Part shown: positions 16,457 to 25,114 of the stretch, in pieces
Layout of the letters: each line of letters starts with the position of its first letter
How positions within the stretch are numbered: position 1 is the stretch's first letter
Source: Peribacillus frigoritolerans_B
GTDB lineage: Bacteria; Bacillota; Bacilli; Bacillales; DSM-1321
Assembly: GCF_044762665.1 (NCBI RefSeq)
Contig: NZ_JBIWES010000004.1
Coordinates: 62,001-126,000 of the forward strand
Direction: 5' to 3'
DNA length: 64,000 bases
The notes under the pieces: generated by a model
The model's input: the letters and a program-made list of their open reading frames with translations, nothing else
The model's database searches: none
Told to the model about the DNA's origin: nothing
Program-made: the position numbers and the translations under genes

Positions 16457-17203
16457 TCACTTAAAAGATGCATAGCCATCATCGACCATGACTACACTTC
16501 CATTGATCGCATCCGCTTCCTCTAACGATAATAGATAGACGGCATTTGCAATGGCTTCTGGCTTAATCAATTCACCGCGCATTTGACTTGCATTCAATTT
16601 ATCGATGATTCCCATGTCTTTATAACCTTGTATGATAGGAGTGTCAACCCCGCCCGGCGCAATGCCCACAACGCGTATGCCATAAGCACCCAATTCCAAA
16701 GCTGCTGTCTGTGTCATCATTCTTACAGCGCCTTTAGTCGCCTGATAGGCAAAAGTCCCATGTGAAGCTAAGTAGCCAAACACAGAAGCGGTATTTATAA
16801 TGACTCCCTTGTTACCCAGTTCCTTCATTTTCCGTCCTGCTGCCATGATTCCAAAGGCCACTCCGTGCTGGTTCACTCCAATCGTTTTGTAGTAACCTTC
16901 CATATCTTGGTCTAGGATCATACCGCCCGCACCAATGCCGGCATTATTAAACATGATATCGAGCCTTCCGTATGTTTCCACTGCTTTATTGATTAACGAT
17001 TCAACATCTTCCTGCTTAGAAACATCCGTTTTAACATAAATGGCCACTCCGCCATTAGCTGTTATCTGATCAACGGTTTCCCGACCCATTTCTTCATTAA
17101 AATCCGCAACAACGACATTGTCCCCTTTTGCTGCGAATTTCAGGCATGTGGCTCGGCCTATACCGCTTGCTCCCCCTGTAATAATTGCAACTCTTGCTGT
17201 CAT
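16457..17203 (-). CDS. Short-chain dehydrogenase/reductase (SDR)
   Basis: Classical SDR oxidoreductase of 248 residues. The cofactor loop is ITGGASGIGRATC (TGXXXGIG) near residue 10, NNAGIG follows, and the catalytic set is the Ser in NTASVFG plus YQATK (YXXXK). PGGVDTPI and the C-terminal VMVDDGYAS are usual. The Asp of VVADFNEE after the second strand suggests NAD(H) rather than NADPH. ATG at 17203 is chosen because GAAAGGGG is seven bases upstream. Its promoter carries a TetR-type palindrome and the next gene downstream is a TetR regulator. The substrate is unknown. Confidence 0.9.
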   Translation of the reverse strand: MTARVAIITGGASGIGRATCLKFAAKGDNVVVADFNEEMGRETVDQITANGGVAIYVKTDVSKQEDVESLINKAVETYGRLDIMFNNAGIGAGGMILDQDMEGYYKTIGVNQHGVAFGIMAAGRKMKELGNKGVIINTASVFGYLASHGTFAYQATKGAVRMMTQTAALELGAYGIRVVGIAPGGVDTPIIQGYKDMGIIDKLNASQMRGELIKPEAIANAVYLLSLEEADAINGSVVMVDDGYASFK

Positions 17204-17222
17204 ATACATTCCCCTTTCAAAT

Positions 17223-17274
17223 AAGTAAGTGATCACTTACTTTTTATTATAAAAGTGAAGAATAGTAAATTCAA
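17223..17274 (-). promoter_or_regulatory. Promoter and TetR-type operator of the SDR gene
   Basis: Minus strand: TTGAAT (17274-17269), 17-base spacer, TATAAT (17251-17246). Directly downstream lies the perfect 20-bp palindrome AAGTAAGTGATCACTTACTT (17242-17223), covering the expected start point. Position and symmetry are those of a TetR-family operator. Confidence 0.82.
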
Positions 17275-17314
17275 GCAATATGTATTTTTATAGAGTTTTG
17301 AGCTTTCAAAAGTA

Positions 17315-17340
17315 AAGCTGTCCTATTAATAGGACAGCTT
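17315..17340. terminator. Hairpin after pdxT
   Basis: Perfect palindrome with arms AAGCTGTCCTATT and AATAGGACAGCTT, beginning seven bases past the pdxT stop. The minus-strand tail TACTTTTG is only moderately U-rich. Confidence 0.7.
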
Positions 17341-17347
17341 CATTTGT

Positions 17348-17947
17348 TTAGCAGGTTTTCAATTCGACCTTACTTACGGATGTCTTCACCATTTCAATGA
17401 AAAGTTGAAGGAAGCGACCATCACCTGTTAATTCTGGATGAAATGCACTTACGAGGACATGGTCTTGTCTCGCAGCCACTACATTCTCTTCATAAACAGC
17501 CAATACTTCTACACCTTCTCCAACTTCATCAGCAAATGGCGCCCGGATGAATACTGCCTTATAAGGGTCTTCCATTCCTTTGATGGATAGGTCAGCCTCG
17601 AAACTTTCCCGTTGACGTCCAAATCCGTTCCTTTTCACGGAAATGTCCATTAGTCCGAGATAGGCCTCCTCATCGCCAGTCAATTCATTGGCCGCCAATA
17701 CCATCCCAGCACAGGTACCGAAAATAGGTTTTTTACCTTCGAAGAAAGTTTTGACCGGTTCCATAAATCCATAACGATCCATTAGCTTCCTCATCGTCGT
17801 GCTTTCTCCGCCTGGAATGATCAAGCCATCGATTTCCCGCAACTGTTCCGGTTTTTTTACTATAATCGCTTGTTCGCCGGCATCTTTGATTTGGTTCAAG
17901 TGTTCTTCAACCGCTCCCTGTAATCCTAAAACACCGATCGTTATCAT
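17348..17947 (-). CDS. pdxT: Pyridoxal 5'-phosphate synthase glutaminase subunit PdxT
   Basis: Class I glutaminase that feeds ammonia to PdxS. 199 residues. Opens ITIGVLGLQGAVEEHLNQI; LIIPGGESTTMRKL supplies the oxyanion loop; the catalytic Cys is in FGTCAGMVLAA (about residue 77) and the His/Glu pair is in SAFHPELTGD near the C-terminus. ATG at 17947 lies one base after the pdxS stop; a GTG at 17959 would overlap pdxS. PdxS and PdxT form a 12+12 complex making PLP from ribose 5-phosphate, glyceraldehyde 3-phosphate and glutamine. Confidence 0.97.
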   Translation of the reverse strand: MITIGVLGLQGAVEEHLNQIKDAGEQAIIVKKPEQLREIDGLIIPGGESTTMRKLMDRYGFMEPVKTFFEGKKPIFGTCAGMVLAANELTGDEEAYLGLMDISVKRNGFGRQRESFEADLSIKGMEDPYKAVFIRAPFADEVGEGVEVLAVYEENVVAARQDHVLVSAFHPELTGDGRFLQLFIEMVKTSVSKVELKTC

Positions 17948-17948
17948 A

Positions 17949-18836
17949 TTACCATCCACGTTCCTGCATCCGTTCTGCCGGAGCTAGTTTGGAAATATCA
18001 ATGCCTTTCATTGCACTGCCCAATTCTTTGGACAACTTGCCAATCAACTCATAATCGGTGAAATATGTAGTCGCTTGAACGATTGCTGATGCGAATTTTT
18101 CCGGATTTTCAGATTTAAAAATACCGGACCCAACGAAAACGCCATCTGCTCCCAATTCCATCATCAATGCTGCATCTGCTGGAGTAGCAATTCCGCCAGC
18201 TGCAAAGTTAACTACAGGCAATTTACCTGTGCGTTTGATTTCTCTTAGAATTTCAAATGGGGCTCCAATATTTTTTGCCTCTGTCATTAATTCATCATCA
18301 CTCATGATGCTCACTTTACGAATTTGTGACTGTACCTTTCTCATATGACGCACAGCTTCCACAATATTACCCGTACCTGGTTCTCCTTTTGTACGAAGCA
18401 TTGATGCTCCTTCACCAATACGGCGTGCAGCTTCGCCTAAATCACGGCAGCCACAAACGAAAGGTACTGTGAAATCACTTTTTAGAATGTGGTATTCTTC
18501 ATCAGCAGGAGTCAGCACTTCACTTTCATCGATATAATCGACTCCCATGGATTCAAGGACCCTTGATTCAACAATGTGACCGATCCTTGCTTTAGCCATG
18601 ACCGGGATGGACACTGCATTCATTACTTCCTCGACAATTCGCGGATCTGCCATTCTAGCTACTCCTCCAGCCGCACGGATGTCGGAAGGAACCCTTTCCA
18701 ATGCCATGACAGCGACAGCACCTGATGCTTCTGCGATTTTTGCTTGTTCTGCGTTAATGACGTCCATAATTACGCCACCCTTTTGCATTTGTGCCATTCC
18801 TCTTTTTACTGTGTCAGTACCTAATAATTTTTCCAT
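17949..18836 (-). CDS. pdxS: Pyridoxal 5'-phosphate synthase lyase subunit PdxS
   Basis: PLP synthase barrel subunit. 295 residues, family length. Seen: GTDTVKRGMAQMQKGGVIMD at the N-terminus, ERVPSDIRAAGGVARMADP, IPVMAKARIGH with the substrate-binding Lys near 80, and MLRTKGEPGTG with the second Lys near 149. The ATG at 18836 follows GGGGGAAG; an upstream in-frame start at 18860 has none. Divergent from pdxR across a 134-base region with direct repeats. Confidence 0.98.
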   Translation of the reverse strand: MEKLLGTDTVKRGMAQMQKGGVIMDVINAEQAKIAEASGAVAVMALERVPSDIRAAGGVARMADPRIVEEVMNAVSIPVMAKARIGHIVESRVLESMGVDYIDESEVLTPADEEYHILKSDFTVPFVCGCRDLGEAARRIGEGASMLRTKGEPGTGNIVEAVRHMRKVQSQIRKVSIMSDDELMTEAKNIGAPFEILREIKRTGKLPVVNFAAGGIATPADAALMMELGADGVFVGSGIFKSENPEKFASAIVQATTYFTDYELIGKLSKELGSAMKGIDISKLAPAERMQERGW

Positions 18837-18909
18837 TTCTCTTCCCCCTAATATTTGCATTTTTTAGATTTGTTAGATTTAGTATAAAAAATAGTTGACC
18901 GCATTGAAA

Positions 18910-18950
18910 GTGTCAGTTTTAATAAATTTAATGGTGTCAGCAATAAATTT
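18910..18950. promoter_or_regulatory. Direct repeats between pdxS and pdxR, candidate PdxR operators
   Basis: GTGTCAG occurs at 18910-18916 and 18934-18940, each followed within one to four bases by AATAAATTT, giving two imperfect copies of a ~18-base unit on the plus strand 24 bases apart. A -10-like TATACT for pdxS lies nearby on the minus strand (about 18880). MocR-type PdxR regulators are known to bind direct repeats in this intergenic region; the exact motif here is inferred. Confidence 0.6.
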
Positions 18951-18970
18951 CTCTAAAAGGTGGAAACAAA

Positions 18971-20365
18971 ATGAATATGCTTTCTTGTGATTTAAATCGG
19001 TTAAGTGAAGTACCTTTGTATGAACAATTATATTCACATATTAAAAAAGAAATCATAGATGGCCGTCTTCTTTTCGGCACGAAGCTCCCTTCCAAACGGA
19101 AATTGGCAGAGTTCCTTCAAATAAGTCAAAATACTGTCGAGACTGCATATGAACAATTGACTGCTGAGGGATACGTAGAAGTCATACCAAGAAAAGGGTA
19201 CTATATTCAAACATTCGAGGATTTGGAATATACACAAACTAGCCAAGTATCCTTGGAAAAAAGCAATCATAAAGAAGGGGAATTGCTGTATCATTTTCAT
19301 CCCAGCCAAATTGACACGGAACACTTCCCATTTGAAAAATGGAGAAAATACATGAAAAGCAAAATCGATGAATCGCATCAAGATCTTCTTTTACTAGGGG
19401 ATAATCAAGGGGAATATGAATTACGATGTGAAATCGCCCATTATTTGTATCATGCACGTGGTGTACAATGCGTTCCCGAACAGATCATCATTGGTGCAGG
19501 AATGGAAATCTTATTGCAGCAGCTTGTCCTTCTTTTCGATAAAAATGCGATCTATGGTGTTGAAGATCCTGGATACCACTTGATTCACCGGATTTTACGC
19601 AGCTACCCAAATGAAGTCCATCCACTGCAAATTGATGAAGAAGGCGTAAAGGTGAACCAAATTGAAGATTCAAAGATCGACGTCGTGTATGTCACACCCT
19701 CACATCACTTCCCCAATGGGACGATCCTATCCGTTAACAGACGGACGCGATTGTTGAACTGGGCTCAAGGTGCAGCAAACCGCTATATTATCGAAGACGA
19801 TTATGATAGTGAATTTCGTTATAGTGGAAAAACAATTCCTTCCTTACAAAGTATGGATGCTGGTGATAAGGTGATTTATTTAGGGTCATTTTCCAAATCA
19901 TTGATGCCATCAATTCGGATCAGTTATATGGTTCTTCCCGCTCCATTGTTACAAATGCATCAACAGGAATTGTCTTTTTACCATTCAACCGTTTCTCGGA
20001 TTGATCAACATGTGTTGACACAGTTCATGAAGGAAGGGGATTTCGAAAAGCATTTGAATCGCATGCGGAAAGTTTACCGTCGCAAGTTGGATAAAGTGAT
20101 CGATCTGTTTAAACCCCATCAACAAATAAAGATCATTGGTGAACGGTCAGGATTGCATATCGTCCTCATCGTTAAGAACGGCATGGATGAACAGACACTT
20201 ATTCAAAAGGCAAAGGAAAATCAAATTAAAATTTATGGACTATCGACATATTCAATCGAAAAAATTGAGGAACACTCTCCTAAAATCATATTGGGCTTTG
20301 CAGGGATCCCTGAATCCGAATTGGAAAAAGCTATTCACCTTTTATTGAACTCATGGGGTTTATAA
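18971..20365 (+). CDS. pdxR: MocR-type regulator PdxR (GntR HTH plus aminotransferase fold)
   Basis: Activator of PLP synthesis. Residues about 13-80 form a GntR winged helix: PLYEQLYSHIKKEIIDGRLL, LPSKRKLAEFLQISQNTVE and YEQLTAEGYVEVIPRKGYYI. Residues about 110-464 are an aminotransferase class I-like domain; the PLP-lysine segment is YLGSFSKSLMPSIRISYM and DDYDSEFRYSG is typical of MocR. 464 residues, usual for the family. ATG at 18971 follows AGGTGG by seven bases. Divergent from pdxST, its expected target, and followed by a terminator. Confidence 0.93.
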   Translation: MNMLSCDLNRLSEVPLYEQLYSHIKKEIIDGRLLFGTKLPSKRKLAEFLQISQNTVETAYEQLTAEGYVEVIPRKGYYIQTFEDLEYTQTSQVSLEKSNHKEGELLYHFHPSQIDTEHFPFEKWRKYMKSKIDESHQDLLLLGDNQGEYELRCEIAHYLYHARGVQCVPEQIIIGAGMEILLQQLVLLFDKNAIYGVEDPGYHLIHRILRSYPNEVHPLQIDEEGVKVNQIEDSKIDVVYVTPSHHFPNGTILSVNRRTRLLNWAQGAANRYIIEDDYDSEFRYSGKTIPSLQSMDAGDKVIYLGSFSKSLMPSIRISYMVLPAPLLQMHQQELSFYHSTVSRIDQHVLTQFMKEGDFEKHLNRMRKVYRRKLDKVIDLFKPHQQIKIIGERSGLHIVLIVKNGMDEQTLIQKAKENQIKIYGLSTYSIEKIEEHSPKIILGFAGIPESELEKAIHLLLNSWGL

Positions 20366-20369
20366 AGAA

Positions 20370-20397
20370 AAAGAAGTTCACTGTCGTGAACTTCTTT
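20370..20397 (+). terminator. Terminator of pdxR
   Basis: Perfect 12-bp stem AAAGAAGTTCAC/GTGAACTTCTTT with a four-base loop, five bases past the pdxR stop, then AGTTT. Confidence 0.75.
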
Positions 20398-20525
20398 AGT
20401 TTGAGTGAAATGAAGAAATTTGCGTCACTCCCACTGAATGTCTGGGTCCAAGGCCCCGTTTGATGCTTGCAGTGAGGAGTTTTTGGCTTGACTTCGACCG
20501 AAAGGGAACGGAATCATAATGTGTA
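20398..20525 (-). repeat. Diverged copy of a dispersed intergenic repeat
   Basis: Read on the minus strand it contains TTCCCTTTCGGTC, GCAAGCATC, CGGGGCCTTGG and GGGAGTGACGCAAATTTCTT. The same blocks, in the same order and similar spacing, occur at 44643-44790. The blocks resemble a GC-richer repeat of about 130-150 bases common between genes in Bacillaceae (…TTTCCGCGG…GCTTGCGTCTGCGGGGTCTC…CAGGAGTC…). A 67-codon open frame here is explained by the repeat and is not taken as a gene. The remainder of 20525-20650 shows nothing recognisable. Confidence 0.6.
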
Positions 20526-20650
20526 CCGCAACATGTATGTTCCGGAATCCGAATAATGCGTTGACGGTCAAAAAATTCCTGAATGGTCGAATAAATCACG
20601 TTTTAGGACGACAGACTGCTTCGGCTGAAGATAACTGAGACGGTTTTTTT

Positions 20651-20697
20651 AATTAAAATCTGCAGGCAAACTCGCTTTCCTTCGAGTTTGCCTGCAG
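20651..20697 (-). terminator. Terminator of dsdA
   Basis: Perfect 15-bp stem CTGCAGGCAAACTCG/CGAGTTTGCCTGCAG (20660-20674, 20683-20697), loop of eight, followed on the minus strand by ATTTTAATT. It lies 30 bases after the dsdA stop. Confidence 0.85.
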
Positions 20698-20726
20698 TCT
20701 GAGAATTTCACTCTTGTGGGATTTTT

Positions 20727-22064
20727 TTAGCTTTTAGATAAATACTGTTCCATCATATCCTTCGGTACCATGCTCCCGCCGGTCGCCCAGATGATATGTG
20801 TGGACCGGTTCATTTTATCCAGAAGTTTTTGATCCATAAGGTATTCCCTTCCTCCAGGAGCTGACAAAAGTTGTATCGGACCAAATGCTCCTGCTAGGGC
20901 AGATGGCTCTAAATAATGACCTTCCGTCTCTGCCATTTCCCTGAGCAGTTCGAATAACCTTCTATCCTCTATGGTATAGCTGCCGCTTAACATGGTCGTC
21001 ATCATACTGGAAACCAATGCTGAAGGCCTTCCGACGGCAAGACCGTCCGCTTCCGTCTTATTATCGATACCAAAGTCCTTCACCGAGACTTTGTCATGAA
21101 GTCCTGTCATCAATCCGAGCGTCATGCATGGTGAATGTGTCGGCTCTGCAAAAAAACAATGTACATCATCTTCAAAGGCTAACTTGAGCCCATATGTTAT
21201 GCCGCCGGGCCCGCCGCCGACTCCGCATGGTAAGTACACAAACAAAGGGTGATCTTCGTCTACTGTAATGGACATATCTTTCAGTTGTTTCTTCAGGCGA
21301 GTTGCAGCCGTTGCATATCCCAGCAGCAAATCCACCGAATTTTCATCATCAATAAAATGGCAATTTGGATCAAATGATGCTTCTTTACGGCCTTCTTCTA
21401 CAGCTTTACTATAATCATCATCATATTCCTTTACAACGACACCAAGACTTGTTAATTTATCCTTTTTCCACTGCTTGGCATCTGCAGACATATGGACCGT
21501 TACTTTAAATCCCAGCTTAGCGCTTATTATTCCAATACTCATTCCTAAATTGCCGGTTGAACCGACAGCAATCGAATATTTTGAAAAAAGCTCCTTATAT
21601 TCATCATTCGCAAGTACTCCATAATTATCAGTCCGCTTTAAACCACCATGCTTCATTGCTATTTCCTCAGCACGTTTTAAGACCTCATAAATACCTCCGC
21701 GTGCCTTGATGGAACCAGATATAGGTAAATGACTGTCACATTTCAGCAAAAGTTTCCCAGCCATTTTAGTTCCATAGGATTTTTCCAAGTTTTTTTGCAT
21801 AAATGGAATCTCGACTAGTGGTGATTCAATGATCCCCTTCATTGGTTCGGTTTCTGGAAATGCTTTAATTATATAATTGGCGAATCTATTTAATCTTTCT
21901 TCAGCCGATTTAACTTGTTCAGCTTGGACGATTGGATTTTCTTGTTTGTTACCGTAATGCGGATTCGTCCAGAAGACTTCATTCATTTCCATCAAATTAG
22001 TAAGTATAGGATCTTGCGCTTTCCATTCGATAATCGATAAACCTGCGATTTTATGCATCTCCAC
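20727..22064 (-). CDS. dsdA: D-serine ammonia-lyase
   Basis: PLP enzyme converting D-serine to pyruvate and ammonia, fold type II. 445 residues as usual. PLP lysine lies in ISGSIKARGGIYEVLKRAEE (about residue 118), preceded by LKCDSHLP; VGSTGNLGMSIGIISAKLGF binds substrate; the phosphate loop is PCGVGGGPGGITYGL. The called start is GTG at 22064, five bases after GGGAGGG; the ATG two codons later is also possible. Stands alone between terminators, no dsdX or regulator adjacent, so it is likely used for detoxification or catabolism of D-serine. Confidence 0.95.
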   Translation of the reverse strand: MEMHKIAGLSIIEWKAQDPILTNLMEMNEVFWTNPHYGNKQENPIVQAEQVKSAEERLNRFANYIIKAFPETEPMKGIIESPLVEIPFMQKNLEKSYGTKMAGKLLLKCDSHLPISGSIKARGGIYEVLKRAEEIAMKHGGLKRTDNYGVLANDEYKELFSKYSIAVGSTGNLGMSIGIISAKLGFKVTVHMSADAKQWKKDKLTSLGVVVKEYDDDYSKAVEEGRKEASFDPNCHFIDDENSVDLLLGYATAATRLKKQLKDMSITVDEDHPLFVYLPCGVGGGPGGITYGLKLAFEDDVHCFFAEPTHSPCMTLGLMTGLHDKVSVKDFGIDNKTEADGLAVGRPSALVSSMMTTMLSGSYTIEDRRLFELLREMAETEGHYLEPSALAGAFGPIQLLSAPGGREYLMDQKLLDKMNRSTHIIWATGGSMVPKDMMEQYLSKS

Positions 22065-22157
22065 ACAGTCCCTCCCGGAAAGTAGTATTCATCATCTACT
22101 ATATCTCAACAAACTGCAATAAAGATTACAATTTTCACTTTTTTACGAATAATCAGC

Positions 22158-23906
22158 TTAGAAAGTTAAATCCACTTTTAATTTCCCTCGGACACTATTA
22201 ATGAACCAAATTTCCTCAGCGTTATTGAGCTCAGCTTTTGAAATGGGTTTTTCCTTGATTTCCTTCTTCCTGATCAATTCTTGACGAAATGTTCCAGCAA
22301 GCAGACCTGCTTCCACCGGGGGGGTATAGAGGTCACCATTTATCTTCACCACTACATTTCCATTCGTGAATTCCGTGATGAATCCTTCTTCATTCCAAAG
22401 CAGAATATCCTGGAAGTCGGGATTATTCATTTGAAAGCCTTCATATACATCACGATTGGTGGTTTTATGAAATAGAAATGGATTTGCACTTGATATTGGA
22501 GCTTCAGCCAATATGGCCGTAAATTCTGGATCAAGGGGCTTGATTGGTTGTCCGGAGACTTCAATTTCACCATTTTCTTGTAGTAATACCCTTACCTTTT
22601 GCAACGCCCCGTGGTTTAATTCCGCATACTTTTGGAGCCGATCTCTAAGATGTAATTCAGAGAATCGGTAATCGAAGTACTCAGCGGATTGTTTCATCCG
22701 GTCGATATGATCATTCAACAAATAATATTCGCCATCGCTGAGCTTTATCGATTCCAATAGTTTGTAAGCAGGCCTTTCCACAGTCAATAATTTGGCTTTT
22801 AAAAAGGCTTCGTCATATTCTTCCGATAACTCGGAATCCCAAGTGATCCCCCCGCCTACCCCATACTCGGCCTTCCCTGTTTCCTTATCGATCACGACCG
22901 TACGAATCGGCACATTAAAAACGGCTTCGGATTCAGGAGTGATGAACCCGATCGCACCGCAATAAACTTCACGTGGTGAATTCTCGATATCAGCGATAAT
23001 CTCCATCGTTTTAATTTTAGGCGCCCCTGTTATCGATCCACAAGGAAAAAGGGCCTTGAATATATCAATGATTGTTGTTCCTGGATTCGTATCGGCTGTA
23101 ATCGTGGATGTCATTTGCCAAACGGTCGGATATTTTTCAATTGCCTTAAGCTGTGGAACCTCGACACTTCCTGGTTCCGCAATCATTCCCAAATCATTTC
23201 TGAGCAGATCCACAATCATGTAATTTTCGGCTTGATTCTTTTCCGAGGCTGCTAACCATTCTGCATTGAGCTGATCCGATTTCAGTGTCGTTCCCCGCTT
23301 TACCGTCCCCTTCATTGGCCGTGTAATCAGCTGACCATCTTCCCAACGAAAAAACAACTCGGGTGAAGCCGATAGGATTCGATGTGTACCCACATTCAAA
23401 TAGGCACTATAGTTCGAGCGTTGAGCTCTCTTCAAACGTTCAAAAAAAGCGAAGTCATCTCCTTCGAACTGGGATTTCAAACGCATCGTATAATTGACTT
23501 GATATGTATTGCCTTTCTTGATTTCTGATTTTATTCTTTGAAATCCGGAACGATAGGTATTTGAATCCGTTTCTGATTGCCATTCAGCTAAATTAAATGC
23601 CCCGGTCATTTTTTCAGGTATTTCCTCTTCCGGTTTATCAAAAATCCCGAACCATAATAATGGCATTTGGGCTCCATCTTTTACTTTAAAAGATTTTTCA
23701 AAAGCAGGTGCCGCTTCATAGGAAACATATCCCGCTGCATAATGCCCCTGTTCGATCGCTTCCTGGACTTTTTGGAATTGGGGAAGGACATCCTCAATTG
23801 AATGGGCGGTGATCACTTTTTTCGGGTTCGCAAAATATAGAGGCCTGCTGTCACCTTGTTTATCTGTGAAGTGAAATATTAAGGATAAAGGATCTTCTCG
23901 TTTCAT
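22158..23906 (-). CDS. pabB: PabB-PabC fusion: aminodeoxychorismate synthase I / aminodeoxychorismate lyase
   Basis: Folate pathway, p-aminobenzoate branch. Residues about 1-370 are a chorismate-binding synthase: ISASPELFFRWEDGQLITRPMKG is shortened at TRPMKGTVKRG, then MIVDLLRNDLGMIAEPGSV, FPCGSITGAPKIKTMEII and SPREVYCGAIGF. Residues about 385-582 are class IV aminotransferase-like (EYYLLNDHIDRMKQSAEYF, FITEFTNGNVVVKING, GLLAGTFRQELI). This two-domain protein is a known arrangement that needs a separate PabA glutaminase, not in this window. ATG at 23906 follows AGGAGAG. Gap to dsdA is 93 bases with no terminator, so readthrough is possible. Confidence 0.93.
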   Translation of the reverse strand: MKREDPLSLIFHFTDKQGDSRPLYFANPKKVITAHSIEDVLPQFQKVQEAIEQGHYAAGYVSYEAAPAFEKSFKVKDGAQMPLLWFGIFDKPEEEIPEKMTGAFNLAEWQSETDSNTYRSGFQRIKSEIKKGNTYQVNYTMRLKSQFEGDDFAFFERLKRAQRSNYSAYLNVGTHRILSASPELFFRWEDGQLITRPMKGTVKRGTTLKSDQLNAEWLAASEKNQAENYMIVDLLRNDLGMIAEPGSVEVPQLKAIEKYPTVWQMTSTITADTNPGTTIIDIFKALFPCGSITGAPKIKTMEIIADIENSPREVYCGAIGFITPESEAVFNVPIRTVVIDKETGKAEYGVGGGITWDSELSEEYDEAFLKAKLLTVERPAYKLLESIKLSDGEYYLLNDHIDRMKQSAEYFDYRFSELHLRDRLQKYAELNHGALQKVRVLLQENGEIEVSGQPIKPLDPEFTAILAEAPISSANPFLFHKTTNRDVYEGFQMNNPDFQDILLWNEEGFITEFTNGNVVVKINGDLYTPPVEAGLLAGTFRQELIRKKEIKEKPISKAELNNAEEIWFINSVRGKLKVDLTF

Positions 23907-23952
23907 TACTCTCTCCTATCTTTGTTTATGAAGTAAATCGGTATGTATTTTA

Positions 23953-23985
23953 CAAAAAAGCTTGCAGACACGGAATCTGCAAGCT
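23953..23985 (-). terminator. Terminator of the downstream luciferase-like gene
   Basis: Stem AGCTTGCAGA/TCTGCAAGCT (23959-23968, 23976-23985), loop of seven, then TTTTTTG on the minus strand. It lies 14 bases past the 23999 stop. Confidence 0.88.
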
Positions 23986-23998
23986 CATTCTTTGACAC

Positions 23999-25021
23999 TT
24001 ATTTCATTCCAGTAACCTCTGCAATGATTTCATAAGAACGAAGGCGTGCATCCTGATCATAAATGGCAGAGTTTATAATCATTTCATCCGCCTGGGTTTC
24101 ATCTAAAAAGGTCTGCAACTGCTCTTTTACCTCTTCCGGGTTTCCTATAATGGAGGCATTAAGTTGTTTCATGACAATGGCCTTTTCATATTCTGTCCAA
24201 AGGCCTTCCATCGTATCAACTGGAGGAGCAAGTTGTCCTGGTGTATTACGGATCAAATTCAAGAATTGCTGTTGATAAGATGTAGCAATCCTTTGTGCTT
24301 CTTCCGAAGAATCGGCTGCAAAAACATTGACACCAACCATGACATAAGGTTTATCGAGAACGTCGGATGGTTGGAAATTATTACGGTAACGAGCTAAAGC
24401 TGGTTGGGTATTTTCAGGGGAAAAATGGCTTGCAAATGAAAATGGCAATCCCAGCTGAGCTGATAATGCTGCACTGAAGCCGCTTGAACCAAGCAGCCAA
24501 ATGGGAATGTCCTGTCCTTCCCCAGGGATGGCACGCACACGATTATGTTTAGAATCCGCATCCAAATAACTACGGAGCTGCGCCAATTGTTCAGGAAAAT
24601 CCTGACCGTTATTACGTACATCACCCCTGAGTGCCATGGCCGTATATTGGTCGCTTCCCGGAGCTCGCCCAAGTCCCAAATCTATTCTACCAGGATACAT
24701 TGCTTCCAATGTTCCAAATTGTTCTGCAATAACGAGCGGGGCATGATTCGGCAGCATTATGCCGCCAGAACCCACGCGAATGCTTTCCGTTTTTCCTGCC
24801 ACATAGCCTATAAGCACTGACGTTGCAGAGCTTGCAATCCCAGGCATGCTATGGTGTTCTGCAACCCAGAACCGGTTATAATTCCATTGCTCCACATGCT
24901 TGGCTAAATCTACTGTATTTTTAAAAGCTCCCGAAACTGTACCACCCTCAACAATAGAAGCTAGGTCCAGAACGGAAAAAGAAATGTCGCTAAGTTTTTT
25001 TGCATGTTGATCAGCATTCAT
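23999..25021 (-). CDS. LLM-class flavin-dependent oxidoreductase (luciferase-like)
   Basis: FMN- or F420-type TIM-barrel oxidoreductase of 340 residues. Seen: FSVLDLASIVEGG, NRFWVAEHHSMPGIASSAT, IRVGSGGIMLPNHAPLVIAE, PGRIDLGLGRAPG and IWLLGSSGFSAALSAQLGLP. These match the subfamily annotated as MsnO8 or YwcH-like LLM oxidoreductases. It is followed upstream by a paralogue in the same direction with a gap of 93 bases. The start at 25021 has only a weak AGAAGATG-type site. The substrate cannot be inferred. Confidence 0.9.
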   Translation of the reverse strand: MNADQHAKKLSDISFSVLDLASIVEGGTVSGAFKNTVDLAKHVEQWNYNRFWVAEHHSMPGIASSATSVLIGYVAGKTESIRVGSGGIMLPNHAPLVIAEQFGTLEAMYPGRIDLGLGRAPGSDQYTAMALRGDVRNNGQDFPEQLAQLRSYLDADSKHNRVRAIPGEGQDIPIWLLGSSGFSAALSAQLGLPFSFASHFSPENTQPALARYRNNFQPSDVLDKPYVMVGVNVFAADSSEEAQRIATSYQQQFLNLIRNTPGQLAPPVDTMEGLWTEYEKAIVMKQLNASIIGNPEEVKEQLQTFLDETQADEMIINSAIYDQDARLRSYEIIAEVTGMK

Positions 25022-25114
25022 ATCTTCATCTTCTTTCTTTCAATTATGATAAATTGGACGCAAAGCCATCATATAGAAAATACACGCAAAATGCACACAA
25101 AATGCTCGAGGGGA

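Noticed and set aside
20396..20599. 67-codon minus-strand frame after pdxR
   Set aside because: It coincides with the dispersed repeat shared with 44643-44790 and has no ribosome binding site.
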